Below the pieces are notes generated by a model, which worked only from the letters and a program-made list of their open reading frames with translations, was not told where the DNA came from and searched no databases. Shown here in pieces: positions 1 through 7,763 of a stretch of DNA of 64,000 nucleotides. Position 1 is the stretch's first letter. Every line of letters begins with the position of its first letter. This DNA comes from Longitalea arenae (GTDB lineage Bacteria > Bacteroidota > Bacteroidia > Chitinophagales > Chitinophagaceae). Location of the stretch: positions 868,001 through 932,000 of the forward strand of contig NZ_JAFFJX010000001.1 in NCBI RefSeq assembly GCF_016924755.1, in the 5' to 3' direction. The position numbers and the translations under genes are program-made.

Positions 1-16
1 ACAAAGATTTTTTAAT

Positions 17-853
17 ATGGAAGTCAATAAAATATTAAGCGCTGATGTTCTTGACATCATCTTCGAGGGCCGGAATAAGGACTACGGTGCTTATGAACTG
101 CGCAAGACCTATAACAGGCGATTGATCACATCGCTGCTTATAGTAGGTGCGCTTTGTCTTCTGATGTTTATAGGATACCTCGTATCCTCTTTACTGGAGA
201 CAAAGACGGATACCGATAAGGTGGTTGTTCAGGACGTGCAGCTCGAAGAAATAAAACAGGAAGAGAAAAGGGAAGAGCCGCCACCACCGCCTCCCCCAAA
301 ACCACCAGAGCCACCGAAAGTGGAAATGGCTAAGTTCACACCTCCCAAGATCGTAAAAGACGAAGAGGTTAAAGAAGAGGAGAAACCACCAGAAGTAGAA
401 AAGCTGGAAGAGACCAAGATCGGTACTATGAACCAGGAAGGTCAGAAAGATGAAGGTATTGTGGCTCCTCCGGTTGACGATGCCGGTAAAGGAGTGGTGG
501 AAGCTCCCAAGAAAGATGAAGAAGACTGGGATAAAACCTTTACCAAGGTGGAAATTGAGTCGGAGTATCCCGGTGGAGCTGCAGCATGGCAGCGCTACCT
601 GAACAGGAACCTCCGCTATCCCCAGGAAGCTATTGATAACGAAGTGCAAGGTGCTGTAGTGGTACAGTTCATTGTGGACAAAGAAGGTAATGTGAGTGAT
701 GTCGAAGCCATCAGCGGACCCAACGAATTACGCGGTGAAGCTGTTCGGGTAATCAAGAAAAGCGGTAAATGGACACCAGCTGTACAGAACGGACGCCAGG
801 TAAAATCGTACAAGAAGCAACCGATCGTTTTCCGTCTCGAATCGGAAGGATAA
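17..853 (+). CDS. TonB family energy transducer (paralogue 1)
   Basis: Inner-membrane TonB-type protein that passes proton-motive-force energy to outer-membrane TonB-dependent transporters such as the SusC proteins of this window. It has a short cytoplasmic N-terminus, one membrane segment at about residues 37-60, a proline-rich periplasmic stretch from about 88, an acidic/lysine-rich spacer, and a C-terminal TonB domain beginning near YPGG (184-187) and ending in the KSGKWTPA...GRQVKSY pattern. The long form with a N-terminal ADVLDIIFEGRNKDYGAYELR motif is usual in Bacteroidota. It is the first of three tandem paralogues and has its own terminator. Which transporter it serves cannot be read from the sequence. 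Confidence 0.93.
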   Translation: MEVNKILSADVLDIIFEGRNKDYGAYELRKTYNRRLITSLLIVGALCLLMFIGYLVSSLLETKTDTDKVVVQDVQLEEIKQEEKREEPPPPPPPKPPEPPKVEMAKFTPPKIVKDEEVKEEEKPPEVEKLEETKIGTMNQEGQKDEGIVAPPVDDAGKGVVEAPKKDEEDWDKTFTKVEIESEYPGGAAAWQRYLNRNLRYPQEAIDNEVQGAVVVQFIVDKEGNVSDVEAISGPNELRGEAVRVIKKSGKWTPAVQNGRQVKSYKKQPIVFRLESEG

Positions 854-881
854 GCTAACCTAGCTTTATGTAAAATATTTA

Positions 882-914
882 AGTCCTCTCTTAACCGGGA
901 GGACTTTTTGTTTT
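882..914 (+). terminator. Intrinsic terminator after tonB paralogue 1
   Basis: Stem AGTCCTC (882-888) pairs with GAGGACT (899-905) around a 10-nt loop, followed by a T-rich run. A related hairpin follows the second paralogue, so the terminator was probably copied with the gene. Confidence 0.85.
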
Positions 915-929
915 TAAGGCAAACGCTCT

Positions 930-1146
930 GATGTGATAATATGATAATTGGATAATGTGATAATGAATACATCTCTTCATTTGTGATTGCTAACTAAATG
1001 GCAACTTCAAAGCAATGCAATGGCGGGGCTACTTAATCTGCGAACATGCACATATGCATTCCTTAACCATCGTAGCTGATCATCAATTAACCCAGTGGTT
1101 TTAATTATCAAATTATCAAATTATCGAATTATCACATTATCACATT
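930..1146. repeat. GATAAT-unit inverted arrays, copy 1
   Basis: The gap between the first two tonB genes has a left array of GTGATAAT/TGATAAT units at 930-965 and a right array of ATTATCA units at 1102-1146, which is its approximate reverse complement. The middle (about 966-1100) shows nothing recognisable. The gap after the second tonB gene has the same design. Confidence 0.7.
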
Positions 1147-1200
1147 GCATGGTGTTGAGATCAAAACAAACATGCAAGCCAAAACCTTTATGGAAACGAC
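1111..1200 (+). repeat. 90-bp conserved upstream block, copy 1
   Basis: Positions 1111-1200 match 2321-2410 at 89 of 90 bases; the only difference is at 1186/2396. The block ends 32 nt before the start codon of the next tonB gene in both places. It also contains an ATG at 1172 opening a short frame (MQAKTFMETT...) that runs past the tonB start and ends at 1282. It is probably a duplicated leader or promoter region. Confidence 0.85.
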
Positions 1201-1232
1201 TATGGCCTGCATCTTAGTGAAAAAGTATAGCC

Positions 1233-2066
1233 ATGGAAAGTTCAACCATTCTAACCGCAGACGTACTCGATATTATTTTTGAGGGACGGAACAAGGACTA
1301 CGGTGCTTACCAGCTGCGACGTACCTATAGTAAACGGCTATTGGTGTCCGTTGCTGTTATGTTAGCGGTCATTTTGTTATTGAGTATTGGATTTGTTTTC
1401 GCCGGTGGAAAGAAAGAAAAGTTAACCACCGTTATCCTGCCACCCGATATAGAACTCAAAAAAATCCAGGAAGAGCGGGCTGCTGAGCCACCACCGCCGC
1501 CGCCGCCACCCAAAATGCCAGAGCCGCCTAAACTGGAAATGGCAAAATTCACGCCGCCCAAAATTGTACGCGATGAAGAAGTAAAAGAAGATGAGAAACC
1601 ACCTGAAATGAGCAAACTGGAAGATACGAAGATCGGCACCATGAACCAGGAAGGATTGCAGGATGATGGCATTGTAGCGCCGCCTGTAGACGATGGCGAT
1701 AGAGGCGTGGTAGTGGCCCCGAAGAAAGAAGAAGAAGACTGGAATAAAACTTTTACCAAGGTGGAGATCCCATCAGAATATCCCGGAGGGCCGGCCGCAT
1801 GGCAACGTTTTTTGAACAGGAACCTTCACTTTTCGCAGGAGGCTATGGATAATATGGTACAAGGCACGGTAGTGGTAAAATTCATTGTGGATACAGAAGG
1901 TAATGTCAGTGATGTGGAAGCCATCAGCGGGCCTGAAGAACACCGCCCAGAAGCGATACGGGTTATCAGAAAAAGTGGTAAGTGGACACCGGCCATACAA
2001 AATGGCCGCCAGGTGAAATCGTATAAGCAGCAGCCGATCACTTTCCGTTTTGAACCGGAAGGATAG
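1233..2066 (+). CDS. TonB family energy transducer (paralogue 2)
   Basis: Closest relative of the preceding gene: same N-terminal ADVLDIIFEGRNKDYGAY motif, one membrane segment near residues 36-58, a run of eight prolines, the same KFTPPKIV and IGTMNQEG spacer motifs, and a C-terminal TonB domain starting at EYPGG. Predicted role is energy transfer across the periplasm to TonB-dependent receptors. The near identity of spacer and C-terminal domain with paralogue 1, together with the copied flanks, supports a tandem duplication. Start chosen at the ATG that aligns with the other two paralogues. It has its own terminator. Confidence 0.93.
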   Translation: MESSTILTADVLDIIFEGRNKDYGAYQLRRTYSKRLLVSVAVMLAVILLLSIGFVFAGGKKEKLTTVILPPDIELKKIQEERAAEPPPPPPPPKMPEPPKLEMAKFTPPKIVRDEEVKEDEKPPEMSKLEDTKIGTMNQEGLQDDGIVAPPVDDGDRGVVVAPKKEEEDWNKTFTKVEIPSEYPGGPAAWQRFLNRNLHFSQEAMDNMVQGTVVVKFIVDTEGNVSDVEAISGPEEHRPEAIRVIRKSGKWTPAIQNGRQVKSYKQQPITFRFEPEG

Positions 2067-2091
2067 ACGAACCCGCTTTCGAAAATTATTT

Positions 2092-2123
2092 AAGTCCTCT
2101 CCATTAACGAGTGGACTTTTTTA
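2092..2123 (+). terminator. Intrinsic terminator after tonB paralogue 2
   Basis: AAGTCC (2092-2097) pairs with GGACTT (2113-2118), followed by a T run. It is the diverged copy of the hairpin at 882-914. Confidence 0.75.
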
Positions 2124-2141
2124 TTTTTAAAGCAACCGTTC

Positions 2142-2356
2142 TAATGTGATAATTTGATAATTAGAAAATGTGATAATGAAATACAATTCTTCATTTGTAA
2201 CCACCTATTAACATCAGCTGCAGAATATCGCAAATGCTGAATTACCTAATCGCCCAACATTCACATATTGCAAGAGCTCATTTAAATATCGTGGCATCAT
2301 CAATTAACCGATGTGGTTTTAATTATCAAATTATCGAATTATCACATTATCACATT
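2142..2356. repeat. GATAAT-unit inverted arrays, copy 2
   Basis: Left array of GTGATAAT/TGATAAT units at 2142-2178 and right array of ATTATCA units at 2320-2356, repeating the design of 930-1146 between the next pair of tonB genes. The DNA between the arms is diverged and shows no gene. Confidence 0.7.
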
Positions 2357-2410
2357 GCATGGTGTTGAGATCAAAACAAACATGCAAGCCAAAACATTTA
2401 TGGAAACGAC
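2321..2410 (+). repeat. 90-bp conserved upstream block, copy 2
   Basis: Second copy of the block at 1111-1200, with one mismatch, again 32 nt before a tonB start. Here the short frame from the ATG at 2382 closes at 2426 after 14 codons (MQAKTFMETTKACI), 16 nt before the tonB ATG at 2443. Confidence 0.85.
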
Positions 2411-2442
2411 CAAGGCCTGCATCTAATTAATAAAGTATAGCC

Positions 2443-3273
2443 ATGGAAACTTCTACCATTCTAACCGCAGATGTGCTCGATATTTTATTCGATGGACGTA
2501 ATAAGGATTATGGTGCTTATGAATTACGGCGTACGTATAACAAGCGCCTGGCAGTGTCCATTACTGTTATGTTATCGGCTACAGCCATGTTGTTTGTCGG
2601 CTTTGCCTTTGCCGGTAAAAAAACAACGGTCGCAAAAGAGTTTATCATTGGACCTGACGTTGTACTGGAATCCGCCCCTCCGGTAGAAAAGCCGGTTGCA
2701 TTGCCTCCGCCACCGGTCAAACAAACGCCTCCCCCTGTACAAGTACAAACAATTAAAGTGACGCCGCCCCGGATCGTTCCGGATGCGCAGGTGCCAGAGA
2801 CCGAAATGCCACCGGTGGAAGCGCAGGCCCTTGTAAGAATCGGCACAGAGACCAGGGACGGTGTGCCGGGTGATGATCTGGTAATTGCCCCGCCCGCGGA
2901 TGGAGCCGGTAAAGGCATTATCGAAGTGCCCAAAAAAGAAGTTGAAGCGGGTGATGGTATTTTAATGAAAGTGGAAATTGAATCGGAGTATCCCGGGGGC
3001 ACAGCAGCCTGGCAGCGTTTTCTGTACAAGAATCTGCGTTATCCCCAGGAGGCCGTAGATCAGCAGATCCATGGATTTGTAACAGTACAGTTCATTGTTG
3101 ACAAGGAAGGTAATGTGAGCAATGTAGAAGCAGTGAGCGGCCCGGAAGCATTACGGGCCGAAGCGGTACGGGTGATCAAAAAAAGCGGCAAATGGACGCC
3201 TGCCATTCAAAATGGCAATAAGGTGAAATCGTACAAAAGGCAGCCGATCGGGTTCAGGCTGGCAGAGGAATAG
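2443..3273 (+). CDS. TonB family energy transducer (paralogue 3, diverged spacer)
   Basis: Third tandem TonB paralogue. The N-terminal ADVLDILFDGRNKDYGAYELR motif, membrane segment and C-terminal domain (ESEYPGG onward, KSGKWTPAIQNGNKVKSYKRQP) are well conserved with the other two. The periplasmic spacer is different: it is rich in Pro, Val and Gln and lacks the long Glu/Lys stretch of paralogues 1 and 2. Predicted inner-membrane energy transducer for TonB-dependent uptake. The changed spacer might alter reach or partner choice, which is inference. Followed by a strong terminator. Confidence 0.92.
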   Translation: METSTILTADVLDILFDGRNKDYGAYELRRTYNKRLAVSITVMLSATAMLFVGFAFAGKKTTVAKEFIIGPDVVLESAPPVEKPVALPPPPVKQTPPPVQVQTIKVTPPRIVPDAQVPETEMPPVEAQALVRIGTETRDGVPGDDLVIAPPADGAGKGIIEVPKKEVEAGDGILMKVEIESEYPGGTAAWQRFLYKNLRYPQEAVDQQIHGFVTVQFIVDKEGNVSNVEAVSGPEALRAEAVRVIKKSGKWTPAIQNGNKVKSYKRQPIGFRLAEE

Positions 3274-3308
3274 CAGTAACTGTTTTCTAAATGGGTCGCT
3301 GTTTTTAA

Positions 3309-3356
3309 GGTGTCACGGTCCGGAGCCAGTCGAAGGATCCCGTGGCGCCTTTTTGT
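3309..3356 (+). terminator. Intrinsic terminator after tonB paralogue 3
   Basis: GGTGTCACGG (3309-3318) pairs with CCGTGGCGCC (3340-3349), allowing G-U pairs, followed by TTTTT. Confidence 0.8.
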
Positions 3357-3447
3357 TTTCAAGATTCCGCATGCTGATACGGCGAACCTGATTATCAGGT
3401 AAAACTGTGAACTGTGGCTGTGAACGCTGAACTCTTTCCTTTTATCG

Positions 3448-3455
3448 TATTTTTG
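3448..3455 (+). promoter_or_regulatory. -7 box of the mnmE promoter
   Basis: TATTTTTG matches the Bacteroidota -7 consensus TAnnTTTG exactly and lies 28 nt before the mnmE ATG. I see no clear -33 TTTG at the expected distance. Confidence 0.5.
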
Positions 3456-3482
3456 CCCTCTTTTTAAACAGGATATTCAGTT

Positions 3483-4868
3483 ATGCAGGGAAAATCAATC
3501 GGCTGGGAAGATACCATCGTAGCGCTGGCGACAGCGCCGGGGATCGGCGCTATTGGCGTAATACGCCTGAGCGGGCGGCAGGCCTTCGACATTATCAATG
3601 CTTTGTTCCCTTCCAAAGACCTTACCCAACAGGCTTCCCATACCCTGCATGTCGGCTATTTGAAAGAAGATGGCAAGGTGCTGGATGAGGTGGTTGTATC
3701 GCTGTATAAAGGCCCCAGATCGTACACCGGCGAAGATGTGGTAGAAATATCAGGCCATGGTTCTCCCTATGTTTTACAGCAGATAATACAGGCCTGCGTG
3801 AACCAGGGAGCCCGGCTGGCCAAACCGGGAGAATTTACCCAGCGGGCTTTTTTAAACGGCAAGCTCGACCTGGCGCAGGCAGAGGCGGTGGCCGATCTTA
3901 TCGCCAGTAATACGGAAGCATCCCGTAAGACAGCCCTGCATAATATCCGGGGAGGCTTTTCCGAACGCCTGAAGAACCTGCGTGAGCGGCTGATCATGTT
4001 TTCGGCGCTTATAGAATTGGAGCTCGACTTCTCCCAGGAAGATGTTGAGTTTGCCGACAGAACCCAGTTGTTCGACCTGTTGACCGAAGCACAGCGAACG
4101 ACGCAGCAGCTGGCGAATAGTTTTCAGTTGGGCAATGTGATCAAGAACGGGGTAAGTGTAGCGATCATCGGAAAACCGAATGCCGGCAAATCGACCCTGC
4201 TCAATACGCTCCTCAACGAAAACCGCGCCATCGTCAGCGACATAGCCGGCACCACCCGCGACACCATTGAAGAAGTGCTGAACATCGATGGCATCCTGTT
4301 CCGCCTCATTGATACCGCCGGCATCCGGGAGCATACGCACGATGTAATAGAAAGCATCGGTATGGAAAAGGCGCTGGCCAAAATGCAACAGGCCGATGTA
4401 GTGATCTACCTGTTCGACGTAAACGAAGTGACCGTTGATGAATTGCAGTCCGTCGTTAATGAACTGAACCAGAAAAAAAGAAAATACATACTGGTCGGTA
4501 ATAAATCGGATGTATTAGGGGAGGCCAGCCTGCGCGATACATTCAGCGCTATCCCAGGCATCATCTTCATTTCCGCCAAAGCGAACCAGCATACGGAAGT
4601 ACTAAAAGAAAAGCTGGTAGACCTCGTGCTGCAGGGCAAGGTGCAGGCCGACGATACCATCATTACGAATGCCCGCCACTACCATGCTTTGCAGGAAGTA
4701 TTGCAATCGCTCATCGATATCCGAAATGGCTTAGAGAACAAAATCCCCGGCGACCTGGTAGCGCTCGACATCCGCCGCTGCCTGCATTACCTGGGCGAGA
4801 TCACGGGTGAGATCACCACGGAGGATCAGCTTGATTATATCTTTAGTAAGTTTTGTATTGGGAAGTAG
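3483..4868 (+). CDS. mnmE: tRNA uridine-5-carboxymethylaminomethyl(34) synthesis GTPase MnmE
   Basis: GTPase that works with MnmG to modify the wobble uridine of certain tRNAs; known to be a dimer using a formyl-tetrahydrofolate cofactor. At 461 residues it has the usual family length. The N-terminal folate-binding domain contains GPRSYTGEDVVEISGHG; a helical domain is split by the G domain with P-loop GKPNAGKS (230-237), switch motif GTTRDTIEE (256-264), DTAG (277-280) and NKSD. It ends in the invariant FCIGK, whose cysteine is required for activity in the family. Monocistronic between a terminator and an AT-richer accessory stretch. Confidence 0.98.
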   Translation: MQGKSIGWEDTIVALATAPGIGAIGVIRLSGRQAFDIINALFPSKDLTQQASHTLHVGYLKEDGKVLDEVVVSLYKGPRSYTGEDVVEISGHGSPYVLQQIIQACVNQGARLAKPGEFTQRAFLNGKLDLAQAEAVADLIASNTEASRKTALHNIRGGFSERLKNLRERLIMFSALIELELDFSQEDVEFADRTQLFDLLTEAQRTTQQLANSFQLGNVIKNGVSVAIIGKPNAGKSTLLNTLLNENRAIVSDIAGTTRDTIEEVLNIDGILFRLIDTAGIREHTHDVIESIGMEKALAKMQQADVVIYLFDVNEVTVDELQSVVNELNQKKRKYILVGNKSDVLGEASLRDTFSAIPGIIFISAKANQHTEVLKEKLVDLVLQGKVQADDTIITNARHYHALQEVLQSLIDIRNGLENKIPGDLVALDIRRCLHYLGEITGEITTEDQLDYIFSKFCIGK

Positions 4869-4988
4869 GCGTTTCTTTTACTTTTCCTTGCCTTCATCAG
4901 CTGTATGTGTAGCAATCCGTCAATATTGGCTTTATTAACCGGCTTTTATTGCTGCGCCTTGTAAATATTCAGGTGAAGAGATCCCAGA

Positions 4989-5240
4989 GTGGAAGAAAAG
5001 GCTGCTAACCTGCTGTACTTTATAAAGAACCATTCCTTTTCTGATGGTAATAAACGTATAGCCGCTTTTCTGTTTGTGTGGTTCCTTGTAAAGAATTACA
5101 TTTTATACAGATTGGATGGCTCGAAGCGAATAGCTGATAATGCACTGGTCGCACTTACCTTAATGATTGCAGAAAGTAAGCCAGATGAAAAGGATATGAT
5201 GATAAGGGTGGTAGTGAATCTTATAAACTTAAGGAATTAA
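4989..5240 (+). pseudogene. Fic/RhuM-type protein, C-terminal remnant
   Basis: 83 codons carrying the core Fic signature HSFSDGNKR (residues 15-23), followed by a conserved C-terminal stretch with SKRIADNALVALTLMIAESKP. Full-length relatives have a long N-terminal part before VEEKAANLLYF; here the only start is GTG at 4989 and an in-frame TGA lies just upstream at 4974-4976. A short compatible stretch can be read upstream in another frame (GEEIPE), suggesting a frameshift plus N-terminal loss. It is probably non-functional. Intact family members transfer AMP or similar groups to target proteins or act as toxins. The stretches 4869-4988 and 5241-5421 show nothing else. Confidence 0.6.
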
Positions 5241-5421
5241 GGCAATGGGGGGTAATGGTTGCCGTCGCCGCTTGAATTAGCTGTTCATCAAGGTAAATTT
5301 CAAAACACATATTAGATCGGCCACTATTTCTGAATTTCATAATTTAATTGTCTGTGATGATTGGCGCATACTTCCACTAATTGAAAATCGCGAAAATAGT
5401 GATCAAACAACTGCAAATTGA

Positions 5422-6057
5422 TCACAGAGAAGTAACAGCATAATCCTGTATTAAATCCAGGTGATCGCCAAGGCTAAAAGTTCCATTTATCATAGTATCA
5501 AATGGAAGGTGGATCTTTTTCAAACTAATCCTCGAAGCTTCCTGGGGACTCAGAGGAGTAAAAGCTGAGCCAGGCTCATCAAACAAAAACCAATCGCCTT
5601 GTATCGCTTTACATTGCGAGCAATGGTTGCTCCAATATTTACCACCAACTGTCTTTGAATACCCCAATTTATAATTGGGATACTGTTCAGTCAATATATG
5701 TAGTAAACTTCCCGAAATAATCTTGATATTTTGGAACAATGTAAAAAAATCATGCTTATCCCATATTTGCTTATTCTCCTCATCATTAAAACCTTTTTCA
5801 TAGAAACTATTAGCTCCGATCGCAATTACCTGATTATTGTGATTACATTTCCAGCAAATTCTGGCTGTAAGTGCTATTACCAGGTCACGAGGCAATATTA
5901 GATCTACATCATTAACCGGGAGCCATTTTTCGAAGTGAGTTAGTTCTGAATATTTAGTATCTGGAACATACCAGGTTTTAAGTTCCGGGTTCCAAAAGGC
6001 TCCCCTGGCCTTTGCCAGATCTTTTTCAGAGTAAGGAACATTTAAATTCAATGGCAT
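5422..6057 (-). CDS. DUF5710-domain protein with two CxxC pairs
   Basis: Residues 4-50 (LNVPYSEKDLAKARGAFWNP, then a WYVP motif) match the DUF5710 type of short domain, common in accessory-region proteins, where it often accompanies DNA-handling domains. The rest is unfamiliar. Two pairs, CWKC (68-71) and CSQC (146-149), could form a zinc site. No signal peptide or membrane segment, so probably cytoplasmic. Stands alone in an AT-rich stretch, convergent with the Fic remnant. Function unknown; a role in mobile-element biology is only a guess from the company this domain usually keeps. Confidence 0.75.
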   Translation of the reverse strand: MPLNLNVPYSEKDLAKARGAFWNPELKTWYVPDTKYSELTHFEKWLPVNDVDLILPRDLVIALTARICWKCNHNNQVIAIGANSFYEKGFNDEENKQIWDKHDFFTLFQNIKIISGSLLHILTEQYPNYKLGYSKTVGGKYWSNHCSQCKAIQGDWFLFDEPGSAFTPLSPQEASRISLKKIHLPFDTMINGTFSLGDHLDLIQDYAVTSL

Positions 6058-6261
6058 AAAGAGGATATTTTATGACCAATAAAGTATATCTAATTTAAGG
6101 AAAAATAGAGCTCAATGATTCGAAAACTCGGTTGTTAGAAGGCGATGGTGCTGCGGTGGTTATTAAAAATGATGGAACTACTGCGTTTTTTCTTCTTCCC
6201 AAATTATGTTATATTCGTTTTCCCCAAAAAAATCTTATCACACAAATTGAAAAAAAACCAT

Positions 6262-6690
6262 ATGAAATTTAGACTGCTAATATCGTTTCTACTGCTTACC
6301 GCAAGCGTTGCTGTATCAGGCCAGGAAAAGCAATCTGCCAAATCTGATAACCAACATTCGGCTGCTGCTGAAAAAGGACTTATCAAGGTATCCGTCATGT
6401 ATCCTTTTGCAGAAGGCAAAAAATTCAATATGGAGTATTATGAAACTAAGCACATGCCGATGGTAGCAAAATATCTGGGCTCAAATCTGGTAAAATACAC
6501 CATTGAAAAAGGACTTGCCAGCGGCATTCCCAACCAACCATTGGCTTATATGGCCATTGGAACATTTTACGTAAAGAATATTGATGACTATAAAGCGGCC
6601 ATTGGTCCCAATAGAGATGCGATAAGGGCCGACTTTGCGAATTATACGGACATCACTCCAGTAATTTTAATCAGCGAGGTGGTTAGGTAA
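6262..6690 (+). CDS. Exported EthD-domain protein
   Basis: 142 residues from the ATG at 6262, chosen because it gives a clean signal peptide (MKFRLLISFLLLTASVAVSGQ); the longer frame from 6145 adds an implausible hydrophobic leader. The mature part has the EthD-family pattern: IKVSVMYPF, then YYETKHMPMV, and a C-terminal ferredoxin-like half ending PVILISEVV. EthD-like proteins are small alpha/beta barrel dimers, some linked to degradation pathways, usually without known catalysis. Export of such a domain is recurrent in Bacteroidota. Monocistronic, followed by a strong hairpin. Confidence 0.75.
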   Translation: MKFRLLISFLLLTASVAVSGQEKQSAKSDNQHSAAAEKGLIKVSVMYPFAEGKKFNMEYYETKHMPMVAKYLGSNLVKYTIEKGLASGIPNQPLAYMAIGTFYVKNIDDYKAAIGPNRDAIRADFANYTDITPVILISEVVR

Positions 6691-6731
6691 GTTCTTCAGC
6701 CAATCGGTAAGTTCTCTCAGAGCTGCTTTCT

Positions 6732-6760
6732 GTAACGGTCAATAGCATTTTGACCGTTAC
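6732..6760 (+). terminator. Strong hairpin after the EthD gene
   Basis: GTAACGGTCAA (6732-6742) and TTGACCGTTAC (6750-6760) form a perfect 11-bp stem with a 7-nt loop. The following DNA is GGGATTTCC, then a T run 13 nt later, so termination is probable but not textbook. The rest of 6691-7029 shows no gene or clear promoter box. Confidence 0.6.
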
Positions 6761-7029
6761 GGGATTTCCTACATTTTTTGTTTATTGTTCTAAAAGCCAG
6801 TATTTTAACTACGGCAAATGAACGATGATGCCAATCATTTCGCTTGTAAAACAAGAAAGCATTGCGGAATGTATAGTATTGCGTGATGATTTGCAGTTTA
6901 TTTGTTTAAATTTAGTATTCCAGTCCATTTGATCTCCCGAACAATTCTTATCCATCCATGAACCCTATCCGTCACATTACAAATAAACAACAAGAACAGT
7001 AAGCGGCTGAAGCATTTCACTTATTGAAT

Positions 7030-7620
7030 ATGGTAGATGTTCAAGATAACATTATTTTGGCGTTCAGGCAGGGCGATATGGCTGCTTTCGACACCATATA
7101 CCTGAAGTTTAGGAAGCCGATCATTACATTCTGTAAATACATGGTTCCGGTTGACGATGCCCAGGACATAACATCAGATGTATTTGTAAAACTCTGGAGA
7201 TCACGGGAGCAATGGGACAGCATTATAAATGTAAAAGCTTTCCTGTATACTTCCGCCAAAAACGCCTGTCTTGATTTTTTGAAAACGCAGAAGCGGAAAG
7301 CACTTCGGGAAAAAACTGCAGCCAGTATGCTGGAACAGGAGCAAAAACTAGTCCTCAAAGCTGAGATTGAATCGGATCTTATTTCCCTGATTAAAGCGGA
7401 AATAGACAGTCTTCCCCAAAACTGCCGGTCAGTTTTCATGATGTCTTATTTTGACGGTTATGAAAATGCGGAAATAGCGCAGAAACTAAATATCAGCGAC
7501 AAAACCGTAAGAAATTTGAAATCCACCGCCTTAAATACTATTAAAAAGAACCTTCAGAACAAAGGTTTGCAGCTAAGTACCCTTCTTTTATGGATCCAGG
7601 TTATAAAGCGCTTGTCCTAG
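7030..7620 (+). CDS. ECF RNA polymerase sigma factor (locus L1)
   Basis: Sigma-70 family ECF factor of the FecI-like Bacteroidota expansion. Region 2 is seen in FDTIYLKFRKPIITFCKYM and ITSDVFVKLWRSREQW; region 4 in LPQNCRSVFMMSYFDGYENAEIAQKLNISDKTVRNL. The ATG at 7030 is preferred over a TTG two codons earlier. The C-terminus ends in a hydrophobic tail (LQLSTLLLWIQVI). It should be held inactive by the FecR anti-sigma encoded 143 nt downstream and direct transcription of the SusC/SusD genes that follow. Confidence 0.92.
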   Translation: MVDVQDNIILAFRQGDMAAFDTIYLKFRKPIITFCKYMVPVDDAQDITSDVFVKLWRSREQWDSIINVKAFLYTSAKNACLDFLKTQKRKALREKTAASMLEQEQKLVLKAEIESDLISLIKAEIDSLPQNCRSVFMMSYFDGYENAEIAQKLNISDKTVRNLKSTALNTIKKNLQNKGLQLSTLLLWIQVIKRLS

Positions 7621-7763
7621 CCTGGTTTGTCTCGGTTATTAAGCCACCATTAATTATTTTTTATTTTTTCGGGACAAATGCAACACCGGTGTCGTCATAA
7701 TTGTGAAAAGCTTGTGTAGGAAGGTAGATGTGAAACATTTTAATGCGGCTAATATAATGATCT

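Noticed and set aside
191-649. 152-codon minus-strand frame opposite tonB paralogue 1, and similar frames opposite the other tonB genes
   Set aside because: They are shadows of the proline- and lysine-rich coding strand and recur for that reason.
6145-6261. N-terminal extension of the EthD-like gene
   Set aside because: It would put a second hydrophobic leader in front of a complete signal peptide at 6262.
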